Assembly (NCBI GenBank): GCA_016710525.1
Contig: JADJVQ010000013.1
Span: forward strand, 51,123-115,122
Reading direction: 5' to 3'
Source: Burkholderiaceae bacterium
GTDB taxonomy: Bacteria; Pseudomonadota; Gammaproteobacteria; Burkholderiales; Burkholderiaceae_E
Length of the DNA: 64,000 nucleotides
Shown here in pieces: positions 56,386-64,000 of the stretch. The notes beneath the pieces are model-generated. The model was not told the origin of the DNA. It saw only the letters and a list, made by a program, of their open reading frames with translations, and did no database searches. The number at the start of each line of letters is the position of its first letter. Position 1 is the stretch's first letter. The position numbers and the translations under genes are program-made.

Positions 56386-57363
56386 ATGTTCCTAGTTCGC
56401 ATCTTTCTGATGGCACTCGGCCTGGCGGCCGCCCTCGCGCCCGTCGCGCAGGCGCAGTCGCCGAGCTGGCCCAACCGCCCGATCCGGCTGATCGTGCCGT
56501 TCCCGCCCGGCGGCGGTACCGACGCCTTTGCCCGGCCGCTGTCCAAGGTGCTGTCCCAGAACCTGGGCCAGCAGGTGGTGATCGACAACCGGGGCGGCGC
56601 CGGCGGCACGCTCGGAGCCGAGCTCACGGCCAAATCGGCCCCCGATGGCTACACCTTCATCGTGGGTGCGGTGCACCACACCATCGCGGTCAGCATGTAT
56701 CCCAAGCTGGGCTACGACCTCGTGCGCGATCTCACGCCGGTCACCGTCGTTTCGTATGTGCCCAACGTGGTCGTGATCAATCCTCAGCGCGTGCCGGTCA
56801 AGACTTTCGCCGAATTCCAGGCCTACGTGCGCGCCAACCCGGGCAAGCTCAACTACGGCTCGGCGGGAAACGGCACGACCCATCACCTGACGGTCGAGCT
56901 CTGGAAGACCCTCACCCGCAGCTATGCGGCCCACATTCCGTACCGCGGTGCCGGGCCCGCGCTGCAGGACCTGCTGGCAGGCCAGGTCGACTTCATGTTC
57001 GACGGACTGGGAAGCGCCATTGCCCACATCAAGGCCGGCAAGCTGGTGCCGCTGGCGGTGTCCTCGAGCCAGCGCTCGTTCGCGCTGCCCGACATTCCCA
57101 CGCTGAACGAGGCCGGGGTCAATGGGTACGAGGCTCGCACCTGGTACGCGTTGTGGGCGCCCGCGGGCACCCCGCGCGAGATCGTCTCGAGAATGCAGCA
57201 GGAAACGGCCAAGGCACTGGCCGGCAGCGAACTCAAGGGAATCTGGCAAACGCTGGGCGCCGAGCCGGGTGGTCAGCCGCCCGAGGAGATGGCACGATTC
57301 GTCGACTCCGAAATCAAGAAATGGGCCAAGGTGGTCAAGGACTCGGGCGCCAAGCTCGACTGA
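56386..57363 (+). CDS. Bug/TctC-type periplasmic binding protein
   Basis: 325 residues. Signal peptide to QAQS, then IRLIVPFPPGGGTDAFARP, the Bug signature, and NRGGAGGTLGAE, PYRGAGPALQDLLAGQVDFMFDGLGSAIAHIKAGKL, IPTLNEAGV. Periplasmic receptor of the tripartite tricarboxylate transporter family. Position between the decarboxylase and ligase genes suggests malonate as ligand (inference). No tctA/tctB adjacent. Confidence 0.93.
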   Translation: MFLVRIFLMALGLAAALAPVAQAQSPSWPNRPIRLIVPFPPGGGTDAFARPLSKVLSQNLGQQVVIDNRGGAGGTLGAELTAKSAPDGYTFIVGAVHHTIAVSMYPKLGYDLVRDLTPVTVVSYVPNVVVINPQRVPVKTFAEFQAYVRANPGKLNYGSAGNGTTHHLTVELWKTLTRSYAAHIPYRGAGPALQDLLAGQVDFMFDGLGSAIAHIKAGKLVPLAVSSSQRSFALPDIPTLNEAGVNGYEARTWYALWAPAGTPREIVSRMQQETAKALAGSELKGIWQTLGAEPGGQPPEEMARFVDSEIKKWAKVVKDSGAKLD

Positions 57364-57407
57364 CCCCTGCCCGGACCCCGTTTGACAGGATCGCCCCCGG
57401 ACTGCCC

Positions 57408-58937
57408 ATGCCCCGTACTGCCAACGCCAATCTCTACGCCATCCTCGCCGCCGGCTTCCCGGCGGATCGCAGCGCCTGCGCCATCGAAGCCGTCGATGGC
57501 GAGGGCGGGTCGCTCTACTACACCTGGGGTGACATCGATCGCGCCAGCGCCCGCCTGGCCAACCTGCTTGCCTCGCTGGGCCTGGCAGCCGGCGCGAGAG
57601 TGGCGGTCCAGGTCGAAAAATCTCCCGAGGCCCTGCTGCTGTATCTGGCGACCCTGCGGGCCGGCTATGTCTATCTGCCCTTGAACACCGCCTACCAGGC
57701 GGGCGAACTCGACTACTTCATCGGCAACGCCACGCCGGGGCTGGTGGTGTGCAGCCCCGCGGCCCACGCCTGGGTGGAGCCGATCGCGCGCCAGCACAAG
57801 GTACGCCACGTGCTGACCCTGGGCGAGCAGCGTCAGGGCAGCCTGCTGGCCGGCGCCGCGGCGCACTCCGACGACTTCTCCACGGTGCGCCGCCGTGCCG
57901 GCGACCTGGCCGCCATCCTGTACACCTCGGGGACCACCGGGCGCAGCAAAGGCGCCATGCTCTCGCATGGCAACCTGTCGTCCAACGCGCTGACTCTGCA
58001 CCAGTACTGGCGCTGGCGGCGTGGCGATGTGCTGCTGCATGCGCTGCCCATCTTTCATGTTCACGGGCTGTTCGTGGCGAGCCACGGGGCGCTGCTTTCC
58101 GGCAGCAAGATGATCTGGATGAACCGCTTCGATCCCGCCACGGTGGTGCGCCACCTGCCGCGCGCCACCGTGTTCATGGGCGTGCCGACGATGTACGTGA
58201 GGCTGCTGGACCACGCGGCTTTCGACGCCGGGTGCGCGAGCAACATGCGGCTGTTCATTTCGGGTTCGGCACCGCTGCTGCCTGACACCTTCAAGCAGTT
58301 CGAGGCGCGCATCGGCCAGCGGATTCTCGAACGCTATGGCATGAGCGAAACCGCGATGCTTACCTCCAACTCCTACGACGGCAACCGTGTCGCGGGCACG
58401 GTCGGATTGCCGCTGCCCGGGGTGTCCGTGCGGGTGGTGGGCGAGTCGGGCCAGCCCTGCGGCGCCGACGAGATCGGAGGCATCGAAGTGAGCGGTCCCA
58501 ATGTCTTTGGCGGCTACTGGAAGATGCCCGAAAAGACCCGTGAGGAATTCACCGCCGACGGCTGGTTCCGCACCGGCGACGTCGGCAAATGGGACGCCAA
58601 CGGCTATCTGTCGATCGTCGGTCGAAGCAAGGATCTGATCATCTCCGGCGGCTACAACGTCTACCCCAAGGAAATCGAGTCCTACCTCGACGAGATGCCG
58701 GGCGTCTTCGAGTCTGCCGTCATCGGCGTGGCCCATCGCGACTTCGGCGAGGCTGTCACTGCCGTGGTCGTGGCGCAGCCGGGCGTCACGCTCGACGAGT
58801 CCGCGCTGATCGCCGAACTGAAGGGCCGTATTGCCGCGTTCAAGGTGCCCAAGCGCATCCATGTCGTGACCGAACTGCCGCGCAACCAGATGGGCAAGGT
58901 GCAGAAGAACCTGCTGCGCGAGCGCTTCGGCGCTTAG
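57408..58937 (+). CDS. matB: Malonyl-CoA synthetase (malonate-CoA ligase)
   Basis: 509-residue ANL-superfamily ligase: malonate, ATP and CoA to malonyl-CoA. Adenylate loop YTSGTTGRSKGAMLSHGNL, aromatic/acid motif RYGMSETAM, hinge GRSKDLIISGGYNVYPKEIE and catalytic Lys497 in NQMGKVQKN near the C-terminus. Genomic context with malonyl-CoA decarboxylase supports malonate rather than another acid. Start ATG 57408; ends 15 bases from the convergent TetR gene. Confidence 0.92.
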   Translation: MPRTANANLYAILAAGFPADRSACAIEAVDGEGGSLYYTWGDIDRASARLANLLASLGLAAGARVAVQVEKSPEALLLYLATLRAGYVYLPLNTAYQAGELDYFIGNATPGLVVCSPAAHAWVEPIARQHKVRHVLTLGEQRQGSLLAGAAAHSDDFSTVRRRAGDLAAILYTSGTTGRSKGAMLSHGNLSSNALTLHQYWRWRRGDVLLHALPIFHVHGLFVASHGALLSGSKMIWMNRFDPATVVRHLPRATVFMGVPTMYVRLLDHAAFDAGCASNMRLFISGSAPLLPDTFKQFEARIGQRILERYGMSETAMLTSNSYDGNRVAGTVGLPLPGVSVRVVGESGQPCGADEIGGIEVSGPNVFGGYWKMPEKTREEFTADGWFRTGDVGKWDANGYLSIVGRSKDLIISGGYNVYPKEIESYLDEMPGVFESAVIGVAHRDFGEAVTAVVVAQPGVTLDESALIAELKGRIAAFKVPKRIHVVTELPRNQMGKVQKNLLRERFGA

Positions 58938-58952
58938 GCCGCGGCGCCCGCG

Positions 58953-60224
58953 TCAGCCCTTGTCGGGCAGCGTCTGGCAGCCGATTCCCAGGAACAACGG
59001 CCGGGCGAATAGCGCAGCAACGGTCTGTTCGGTCACGCCCCGCGCCCACAGGGGCAATTCGGCCACCGCATTGATCATCGCGCTGACCAGTTGTGCGGCC
59101 ACCGACGGGTCGAGCGGGCGGATCGAGCCGTCGATGATGCCGTCGACGACGAAGACGCCGAACTTTTCGGTCAGTCCGTTCAGGGTATGCAGCGTGCCTT
59201 GCCGCAGGTCCGGCGGCAGGGCGCTCCAGGCGGTCACCCGCAGCAGCGGCCCCTGTCGAGACAGCTGATGGCGCACGAGCATCCGGCTCGCCAGCCCCAG
59301 GCGGTCCCAGCCGCTGCCCGGATGGGCGCGGGCATGCGCGTTGGCCAGCCGGATCGTCGCGAAACTGTGCTCGAAGCAGGCAAAGACCAGATCGTCCTTG
59401 GTCACGTGGTGGTGATAGAACGAGCCTTTGGTGACGTTCAGGCGCGCCGAAATCCGGTCGACCGAGGCGCCACGGTAACCTTGCTCATTGATCAGCGCCG
59501 TGGCGGCCCGCAGGAAGTCCAGTGCGGCGGGGTCGGGCGTCGCGGCCGCTGCGCCGGCGGCCTCGACTCTGGAAATGGGCATATCCAGCGCAGGCGCATC
59601 GTCGCGCCAGCGTGCACCTGGCGCGGCCAGCCCGTTGAGCAGGATGTCGCAGACGCGGCACGCGACCAGATCGTAGTCGTCGGGTTCGTGGCGTCGCACC
59701 AGCAGGCGGACCCACATCGTCAGCGACAGCAGCAGGTGGGTGCGGGCGTTCAGCTGCGTCCGCAAGAACGTGCCGGCCGACGCCTTGCCGAGCAAGCCGC
59801 GGACCGCCCGGAACATGTCGTTGTAAGCGTCGAACACGGCGCCGCTGTGCGAGGGCGGCAAGGTTCTCACTTCGTTGAAGCTAACCAGTTCGGGACGCGC
59901 CTGGCGGGCGATATCGCGCTGGATCGCATACCAGCCGGACACGAAATGGGTGATGCGAGCCGCGGCCGATTCGTGCCGGGCGGCTTCGTGCGCCAGCTCC
60001 GTGACCACGCCGATCGCGCGCAGGAAGCAGGCGCTGGCCAGGTCTTCCTTGCGGCGATAGTAGTAGGTGATGCTGTTGGTGATCAGCCCGACCGATTGCG
60101 CAACGCCGGCCAGCGTGGCGCCTCGGACACCGTCGCGGTTGAACTGGCGGGCGGCGGCATCCAGGATCGCCTCGCGCTTGCGCAGGAATCGGCGCGTCTG
60201 CGGCGCTGAAACCTTGGTGTCCAT
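58953..60224 (-). CDS. Double TetR-family transcriptional regulator
   Basis: 423 residues, twice the usual length. First DNA-binding domain at about residues 15-62 (ILDAAARQFNRDGVRGATLAGVAQSVGL, YYYRRKEDL). Second at about 237-283 (LRAATALINEQGYRGASVDRISARLNVTKGSFYHHHVTKDDL). Each is followed by its own helical ligand-binding half, joined by a Pro/Ala linker near 215-232. An internal fusion or duplication. It lies 24 bases after the peptide-transport ATPase gene on the same strand and converges with matB, so either set could be the target. Confidence 0.9.
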   Translation of the reverse strand: MDTKVSAPQTRRFLRKREAILDAAARQFNRDGVRGATLAGVAQSVGLITNSITYYYRRKEDLASACFLRAIGVVTELAHEAARHESAAARITHFVSGWYAIQRDIARQARPELVSFNEVRTLPPSHSGAVFDAYNDMFRAVRGLLGKASAGTFLRTQLNARTHLLLSLTMWVRLLVRRHEPDDYDLVACRVCDILLNGLAAPGARWRDDAPALDMPISRVEAAGAAAATPDPAALDFLRAATALINEQGYRGASVDRISARLNVTKGSFYHHHVTKDDLVFACFEHSFATIRLANAHARAHPGSGWDRLGLASRMLVRHQLSRQGPLLRVTAWSALPPDLRQGTLHTLNGLTEKFGVFVVDGIIDGSIRPLDPSVAAQLVSAMINAVAELPLWARGVTEQTVAALFARPLFLGIGCQTLPDKG

Positions 60225-60248
60225 GGCGCAGTCGAGTCGCGGCGGCCC

Positions 60249-61289
60249 TCAGGCAGGGTGCAGGTGGCAGGCCACCGCACGGCCGGCATCGCTGTGCACC
60301 AGCGGCGGTTCTTCAACGCGGCATCGGTCGCTGGCGTGCGGACAGCGCGTGTGGAAACGGCAGCCGCTGGGCGGCGCCAGCGCGCTGGGCACTTCGCCGG
60401 ATACCACCAGACGCACCCGCTTGGCCTCGACCGCGGCATCGGCCACCGGAATGGCGGCCAGCAGAGCCTGCGTGTAGGGATGCAGCGGTTCGCGGTACAG
60501 GTCGTCGCGCGAGGCGATCTCGACGATCTTGCCCAGGTACATCACCGCGACCCGGTCGCTGATGTGGCGCACCACCGCCAGATCGTGGGCCACGAACACA
60601 TACGACAGGCCCATGCGCTGCTGCAGGTCCATGAACACGTTGACCACCTGCGCCTGGATCGAGACGTCCAGCGCCGAGACCGGCTCGTCGCAGACGATCA
60701 GTCCAGGCTCCAGCGCCAGCGCGCGCGCGATGCCGATGCGCTGGCGCTGGCCTCCCGAAAATTCATGCGGGTAGCGGTCTGCCATGTCGGGCAGCAGCCC
60801 TACCATGGCCAGCAGCGCCGCGATGCGCTCGCGGTATTCGGTCGGATTCTTGTCCATGCCATGGACCTGCAGAGGCTCGCCGATGATGTCGCGCACCTTC
60901 ATGCGCGGATTCAGCGAACCGTAGGGGTCCTGGTAGACCATCTGCATGCGCCGGCGCATCGCACGCATCCTGGCGCGATCGAATCGGGTGATGTCCTCGC
61001 CTTCAAACTCGATGCTGCCGGCGGTGGGCTCGAGCATGCGCAGGATGGCCAGGCCGGTGGTCGACTTGCCGCAGCCGCTCTCGCCGACCAGGCCGAGGGT
61101 TTCGCCGCGACGCAGGCTGAACGAGACGCCATCGACGGCGTGCACGGTGGCCACCTGCTTTTGCACCAGCACGCCTCGATACACCGGGAAGTGCACCTTG
61201 AGGTCGCGCACATTGAGGATCTCGGGCCGGGGATCGGCGCCGGCGGCCGGGCCGGGCGGCGCTTGCATGACAGCGGATGTCTCAGTCAT
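60249..61289 (-). CDS. Dipeptide/oligopeptide ABC transporter ATPase (DppF-like)
   Basis: 346 residues. Walker A GESGCGKST, Q-loop MVYQDPYGSLNPRM, signature FSGGQRQRIGIARALAL, Walker B LIVCDEPVSALDVS, switch VAHDLAVV. C-terminal Cys cluster region CRFHTRCPHASDRC typical of OppF/DppF. Overlaps the DppD-like gene by 8 bases. Confidence 0.93.
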   Translation of the reverse strand: MTETSAVMQAPPGPAAGADPRPEILNVRDLKVHFPVYRGVLVQKQVATVHAVDGVSFSLRRGETLGLVGESGCGKSTTGLAILRMLEPTAGSIEFEGEDITRFDRARMRAMRRRMQMVYQDPYGSLNPRMKVRDIIGEPLQVHGMDKNPTEYRERIAALLAMVGLLPDMADRYPHEFSGGQRQRIGIARALALEPGLIVCDEPVSALDVSIQAQVVNVFMDLQQRMGLSYVFVAHDLAVVRHISDRVAVMYLGKIVEIASRDDLYREPLHPYTQALLAAIPVADAAVEAKRVRLVVSGEVPSALAPPSGCRFHTRCPHASDRCRVEEPPLVHSDAGRAVACHLHPA

Positions 61290-62253
61290 CGACGAAGCAG
61301 GCCTTGAAGTGTTTGGGCGCGAACTCGCGCAGCGCCGGACGCTCGGCCCGGCAGCGGTCTTGCACCTGGCGGCAGCGCGGCGCGAATGCGCAGCCCGGAG
61401 GCAGCGCCGACAGGTCGGGCGGCTGGCCTTCGATAGGCACCAGCCGCCGACCCGTGTCGCCGTCCAGGCGGGGGATCGAGGCCATCAGGCCGCGGGTGTA
61501 CGGGTGCGAAGGCCGAGCGTACAGATCGGAGGCGGGTGCCGTCTCGACCACGCGCCCGCCGTACATCACGATGACACGGTCGGCATAGCGGGCCACGACG
61601 CCCAGGTCGTGGGTGATCAGGATCAGCGCCGAACGGGCCTTGCGCGACAGATCCTGCAGCAGGTCGAGGATCTGCGCCTGCACCGTCACGTCCAGCGCCG
61701 TCGTCGGCTCGTCGGCGATGATCAGCTGCGGCTCGCAGGCCAGCGCCATGGCGATCATCGCGCGCTGGCGCATGCCGCCGGAGAACTGATGCGGATAGGC
61801 CGACACGCGGGTCGCGGCGTCGGGAATGCGCACCAGGCTCAGCAGTTCGCGGGCGCGCTCGAGCGCCTTCGCCCACGGCGTGCCGCGATGGATATTGACC
61901 GGCTCGGCGATCTGGCGCCCGACCGTGATCGATGGATTCAGCGACGACATCGGTTCCTGGAAGATCATCGCGATCCGGTCGCCGCGGATGGCGCGGATGC
62001 CCTTGTCGTCGAGCTTTACCAGGTCTGTGCCATCGAAGATGATCTCGCCCGACACGATCTTGCCGGGCGGGTCGGGGATCAGCCGCAGGATCGACAGCGC
62101 GGTGACGCTCTTGCCGGAGCCGGATTCACCGACGATCGCGACGGTCTCGCCCGAGTTGACCTCGAACGAAACATCGTCGACCGCGGTGACCGTGCCGCGT
62201 TCGGTTCGAAACCGCGTGGTCAGTCCGCGGACGCTGAGCAGTGCTGAACTCAT
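61282..62253 (-). CDS. Dipeptide/oligopeptide ABC transporter ATPase (DppD-like)
   Basis: 323 residues. Walker A GESGSGKSV, Q-loop MIFQEPMSSLNPSI, signature FSGGMRQRAMIAMALAC, Walker B LIIADEPTTALDVT, switch LITHDLGVVA, and a C-terminal CAFAPRCRQVQDRC Cys segment seen in OppD/DppD proteins. ATG at 62253 lies directly against the binding-protein stop. Confidence 0.93.
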   Translation of the reverse strand: MSSALLSVRGLTTRFRTERGTVTAVDDVSFEVNSGETVAIVGESGSGKSVTALSILRLIPDPPGKIVSGEIIFDGTDLVKLDDKGIRAIRGDRIAMIFQEPMSSLNPSITVGRQIAEPVNIHRGTPWAKALERARELLSLVRIPDAATRVSAYPHQFSGGMRQRAMIAMALACEPQLIIADEPTTALDVTVQAQILDLLQDLSRKARSALILITHDLGVVARYADRVIVMYGGRVVETAPASDLYARPSHPYTRGLMASIPRLDGDTGRRLVPIEGQPPDLSALPPGCAFAPRCRQVQDRCRAERPALREFAPKHFKACFVDD

Positions 62254-63953
62254 TTATTGGAAGCCCATTTTCTTCTTCAACTCCTGGTCGATCCAGATGC
62301 GCGCATAGATGGGGCCGGGCCGAACCGAGCCGGCGCGCAGTTCGCCGTCGTAGTTCTTAACCCAGGGCCACCAGGCGGTGTAGTGATAGGGAATGGGCAG
62401 CCAGATGTAGGGCGCCTTGTCGATGATCTCGCGCGTCATTTCCCGCAGCATCTGCTGGCGCCTGGCCTCGACGCGCTCGGTGTAGACGGCCGCCATCTTG
62501 CGGTCGAACTGCGGGTCGCTGAACTGCGAGGGGTTCCAGGTCTCGCCGCTGACGAAGTTCTTGCGGATGCTCATGGTCGGGTTGCCGTGCCCGTTGTTCA
62601 TGAAGTAGCCCGGCGCGTTCGTCTTGGTCGTCATCGCCGACAGAAAAGCGCCGTACTCCAGCGGCTGGATCTGCAGCTTGACCCCGACCTTTTCAAGGTA
62701 GGCGGCGACCAGCGGCAGCAGGTCCATGTGCTGGTTGCTGCAGGAGCAGACCTGCACCTTGAAAGTGAATCCGTTGGGATGACCGGCCTCGGCCAGCAGC
62801 TTCTTGGCCTTGTCGGGGTTGTAGGTGAAGAGCTCCTTCACCGACTCGGGCATCGCCGACAGCGGCTCGTAGTAGCCCAGCCAGTCGGGGTACATCGGAT
62901 AGGCGAACAGTTCGGCATTGCCGTTGTAGTACGACTTGACGATCTCCTGCTTGTTGACCGCCATGTTCAGCGCCCTGCGAACCCGGACGTCGTCGAACGG
63001 CTTGGTGTCGGTGCGCATCGCCAGATAGGTGCCGCCGGTGGCCAGCCAGCGCGCCCATTTGAGGCTGGGCGCGTTCTTCTTCAGCTCTTCGGCCGCGCTC
63101 CAGGAGATCGATTCGAGAATGTCGAGCTTGCCCGTGCGCAGAGCGGCGTGCTGCGCGGCCTCGTCGCGGATGATGCGGTACACCAGCTTGTCGGCGAAGG
63201 GGAGCTTGTAGGAGCGCCCGTCGAGGGTTTCCTTGTCCCAGTACTGCGGATTGCGGACGTAGGTGTTCGAGTTCCCGTTCACGAAATCCGTGAGCATGAA
63301 GGGCCCGGTGCCGTTGTGGTTCTTCCAGTTGTTCGCGCCAGCGGCCACGACCTCTCTGGGCTGGATGCCGGCGTAGTGGCCATATCCGGATCGGAAGTCC
63401 CACTCGGCGTGGAAATCCTTGAACGTGAACAGCACCGTGTGGCGATCGGTGGCCTCGACCTTGGCGATGTGATCGAAGTAGCCGCGCTGGGCCTTGGTGC
63501 TCTTGATCTGCCTTTCGTGGCTGAACACGACGTCGTCGGCGACCAGTTCGCGCGACGCCATCACGCCCTTCTTCTCGGGGAACATCACCCCTTTGCGCAG
63601 CTTCACTTCGGCGCGCAGCGGTTGTCCTTCCACCCCCAGCTTTCGGCAGAGTTCGCCGCGGATGCTGTCCAGGGCGGGTAGCCAGGATCGCGAAAAGCAT
63701 ACTTACCGCCGTTGCGCTTGGCCTTCCAGAGGTCGCCCGCGAACAGCTGCTCGTACAACGGGCCGGTGTCCTGGTTCTGGTTCCAGTTCCAGTCGGCGAG
63801 GTCCCAGCTCAGGGCGGAAATCGTGGGGTACCCCGTGCCGATGCTGAGCGTGCCACCGTACTGAGGGGCCGGCGGCGCCGATTGCGCACCGGCCGACACC
63901 ACCACCGCCGCCAGGGCGGTGCCGATCGCATGTCGAATCGAAAAGGTTCGCAC
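62254..63953 (-). pseudogene. Peptide-type ABC transporter binding protein, interrupted by a frameshift
   Basis: About 566 residues, family 5 solute-binding protein (DppA/OppA type). N-terminal part from ATG 63953 has a signal peptide (to AQSAP) and YGGTLSIGTGYPTISALSW. A missing base at about 63672-63680 (after RDPGYP) shifts the frame into LRAEVKLRKGVMFPEKK. The rest is intact: GTGPFMLTDFV, RRALNMAVNKQEIV and the C-terminal dipeptide-binding fold. Extracellular receptor for the adjacent ATPases. The permease genes are not between these genes; they must lie beyond the right edge or elsewhere. Confidence 0.88.
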
Positions 63954-64000
63954 GATGGGAATCCGGAGCAGTCGGGCGCGTCGGGTGGGTGGCGGTCGAC

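Overview
The window is high-GC DNA from a betaproteobacterium, most likely Burkholderiales-like. Pointers are the small Trp-rich membrane protein, Bug/TctC-type binding protein, Leu/Ile/Val transporter order, ferredoxin-type reductase next to a YeeZ-like epimerase, and the malonate genes. Coding density is high. One tRNA is present (tRNA-Thr, anticodon CGT). I see no rRNA, CRISPR array, insertion sequence, phage or replication origin.

Layout. 0-8 kb: ispH, then a type IV pilus minor-pilin operon (pilE-like, fimT/gspH-like, pilV, pilW, pilX, pilY1). 8-10 kb: fumarylacetoacetase and a tiny protein carrying an isolated chemoreceptor hairpin-tip motif. 10-19 kb: a chemotaxis operon (short MCP, CheY, STAS protein, CheA, PAS-MCP, CheW, CheR, CheB). 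Its CheA contains a segment matching the MshEN c-di-GMP-binding pattern. 19-26 kb: RcnB-like protein, PEP-CTERM protein, secreted hydrolase, tRNA-Thr, epimerase, iron-sulfur flavoreductase, an unassigned protein of three exact-length 171-residue repeats, and a potassium channel. 26-31 kb: livHMGF, cytochrome c, small Trp-rich protein. 31-38 kb: an ABC-F ATPase with a damaged 3' end, ilvD, LysR regulator, tctBA. 38-40.5 kb: DUF4397-type lipoprotein, YdhR-like protein, alpha/beta hydrolase. 40.5-54 kb: a complete pelABCDEFG exopolysaccharide operon on the minus strand. 54-59 kb: lgt, then a malonate module (malonyl-CoA decarboxylase, Bug binding protein, malonyl-CoA ligase). 59-64 kb: an unusual double TetR regulator and a dipeptide-type ABC transporter (two ATPases and a binding protein) running off the right edge.

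How it fits together. The clusters suggest a motile or twitching, surface-attaching, aerobic heterotroph. Type IV pili with PilY1, a chemosensory array and Pel polysaccharide are all surface-lifestyle systems. Two of them carry candidate c-di-GMP input sites: PelD, with a degenerate GGDEF and RxxD, and the MshEN-like part of CheA. Catabolism and uptake are represented by tyrosine degradation (FAH), malonate use, branched-chain amino acid, tricarboxylate-type and peptide transport.

Caution. At least five genes (pilY1, the second MCP twice, malonyl-CoA decarboxylase, the peptide-binding protein, and probably the livH tail) have single-base frame changes inside otherwise intact coding sequence. 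The ABC-F gene loses its C-terminal region at a G-rich tract. This pattern looks more like residual sequencing or assembly indels than true gene decay, so I annotate these genes at full span and mark the breaks.
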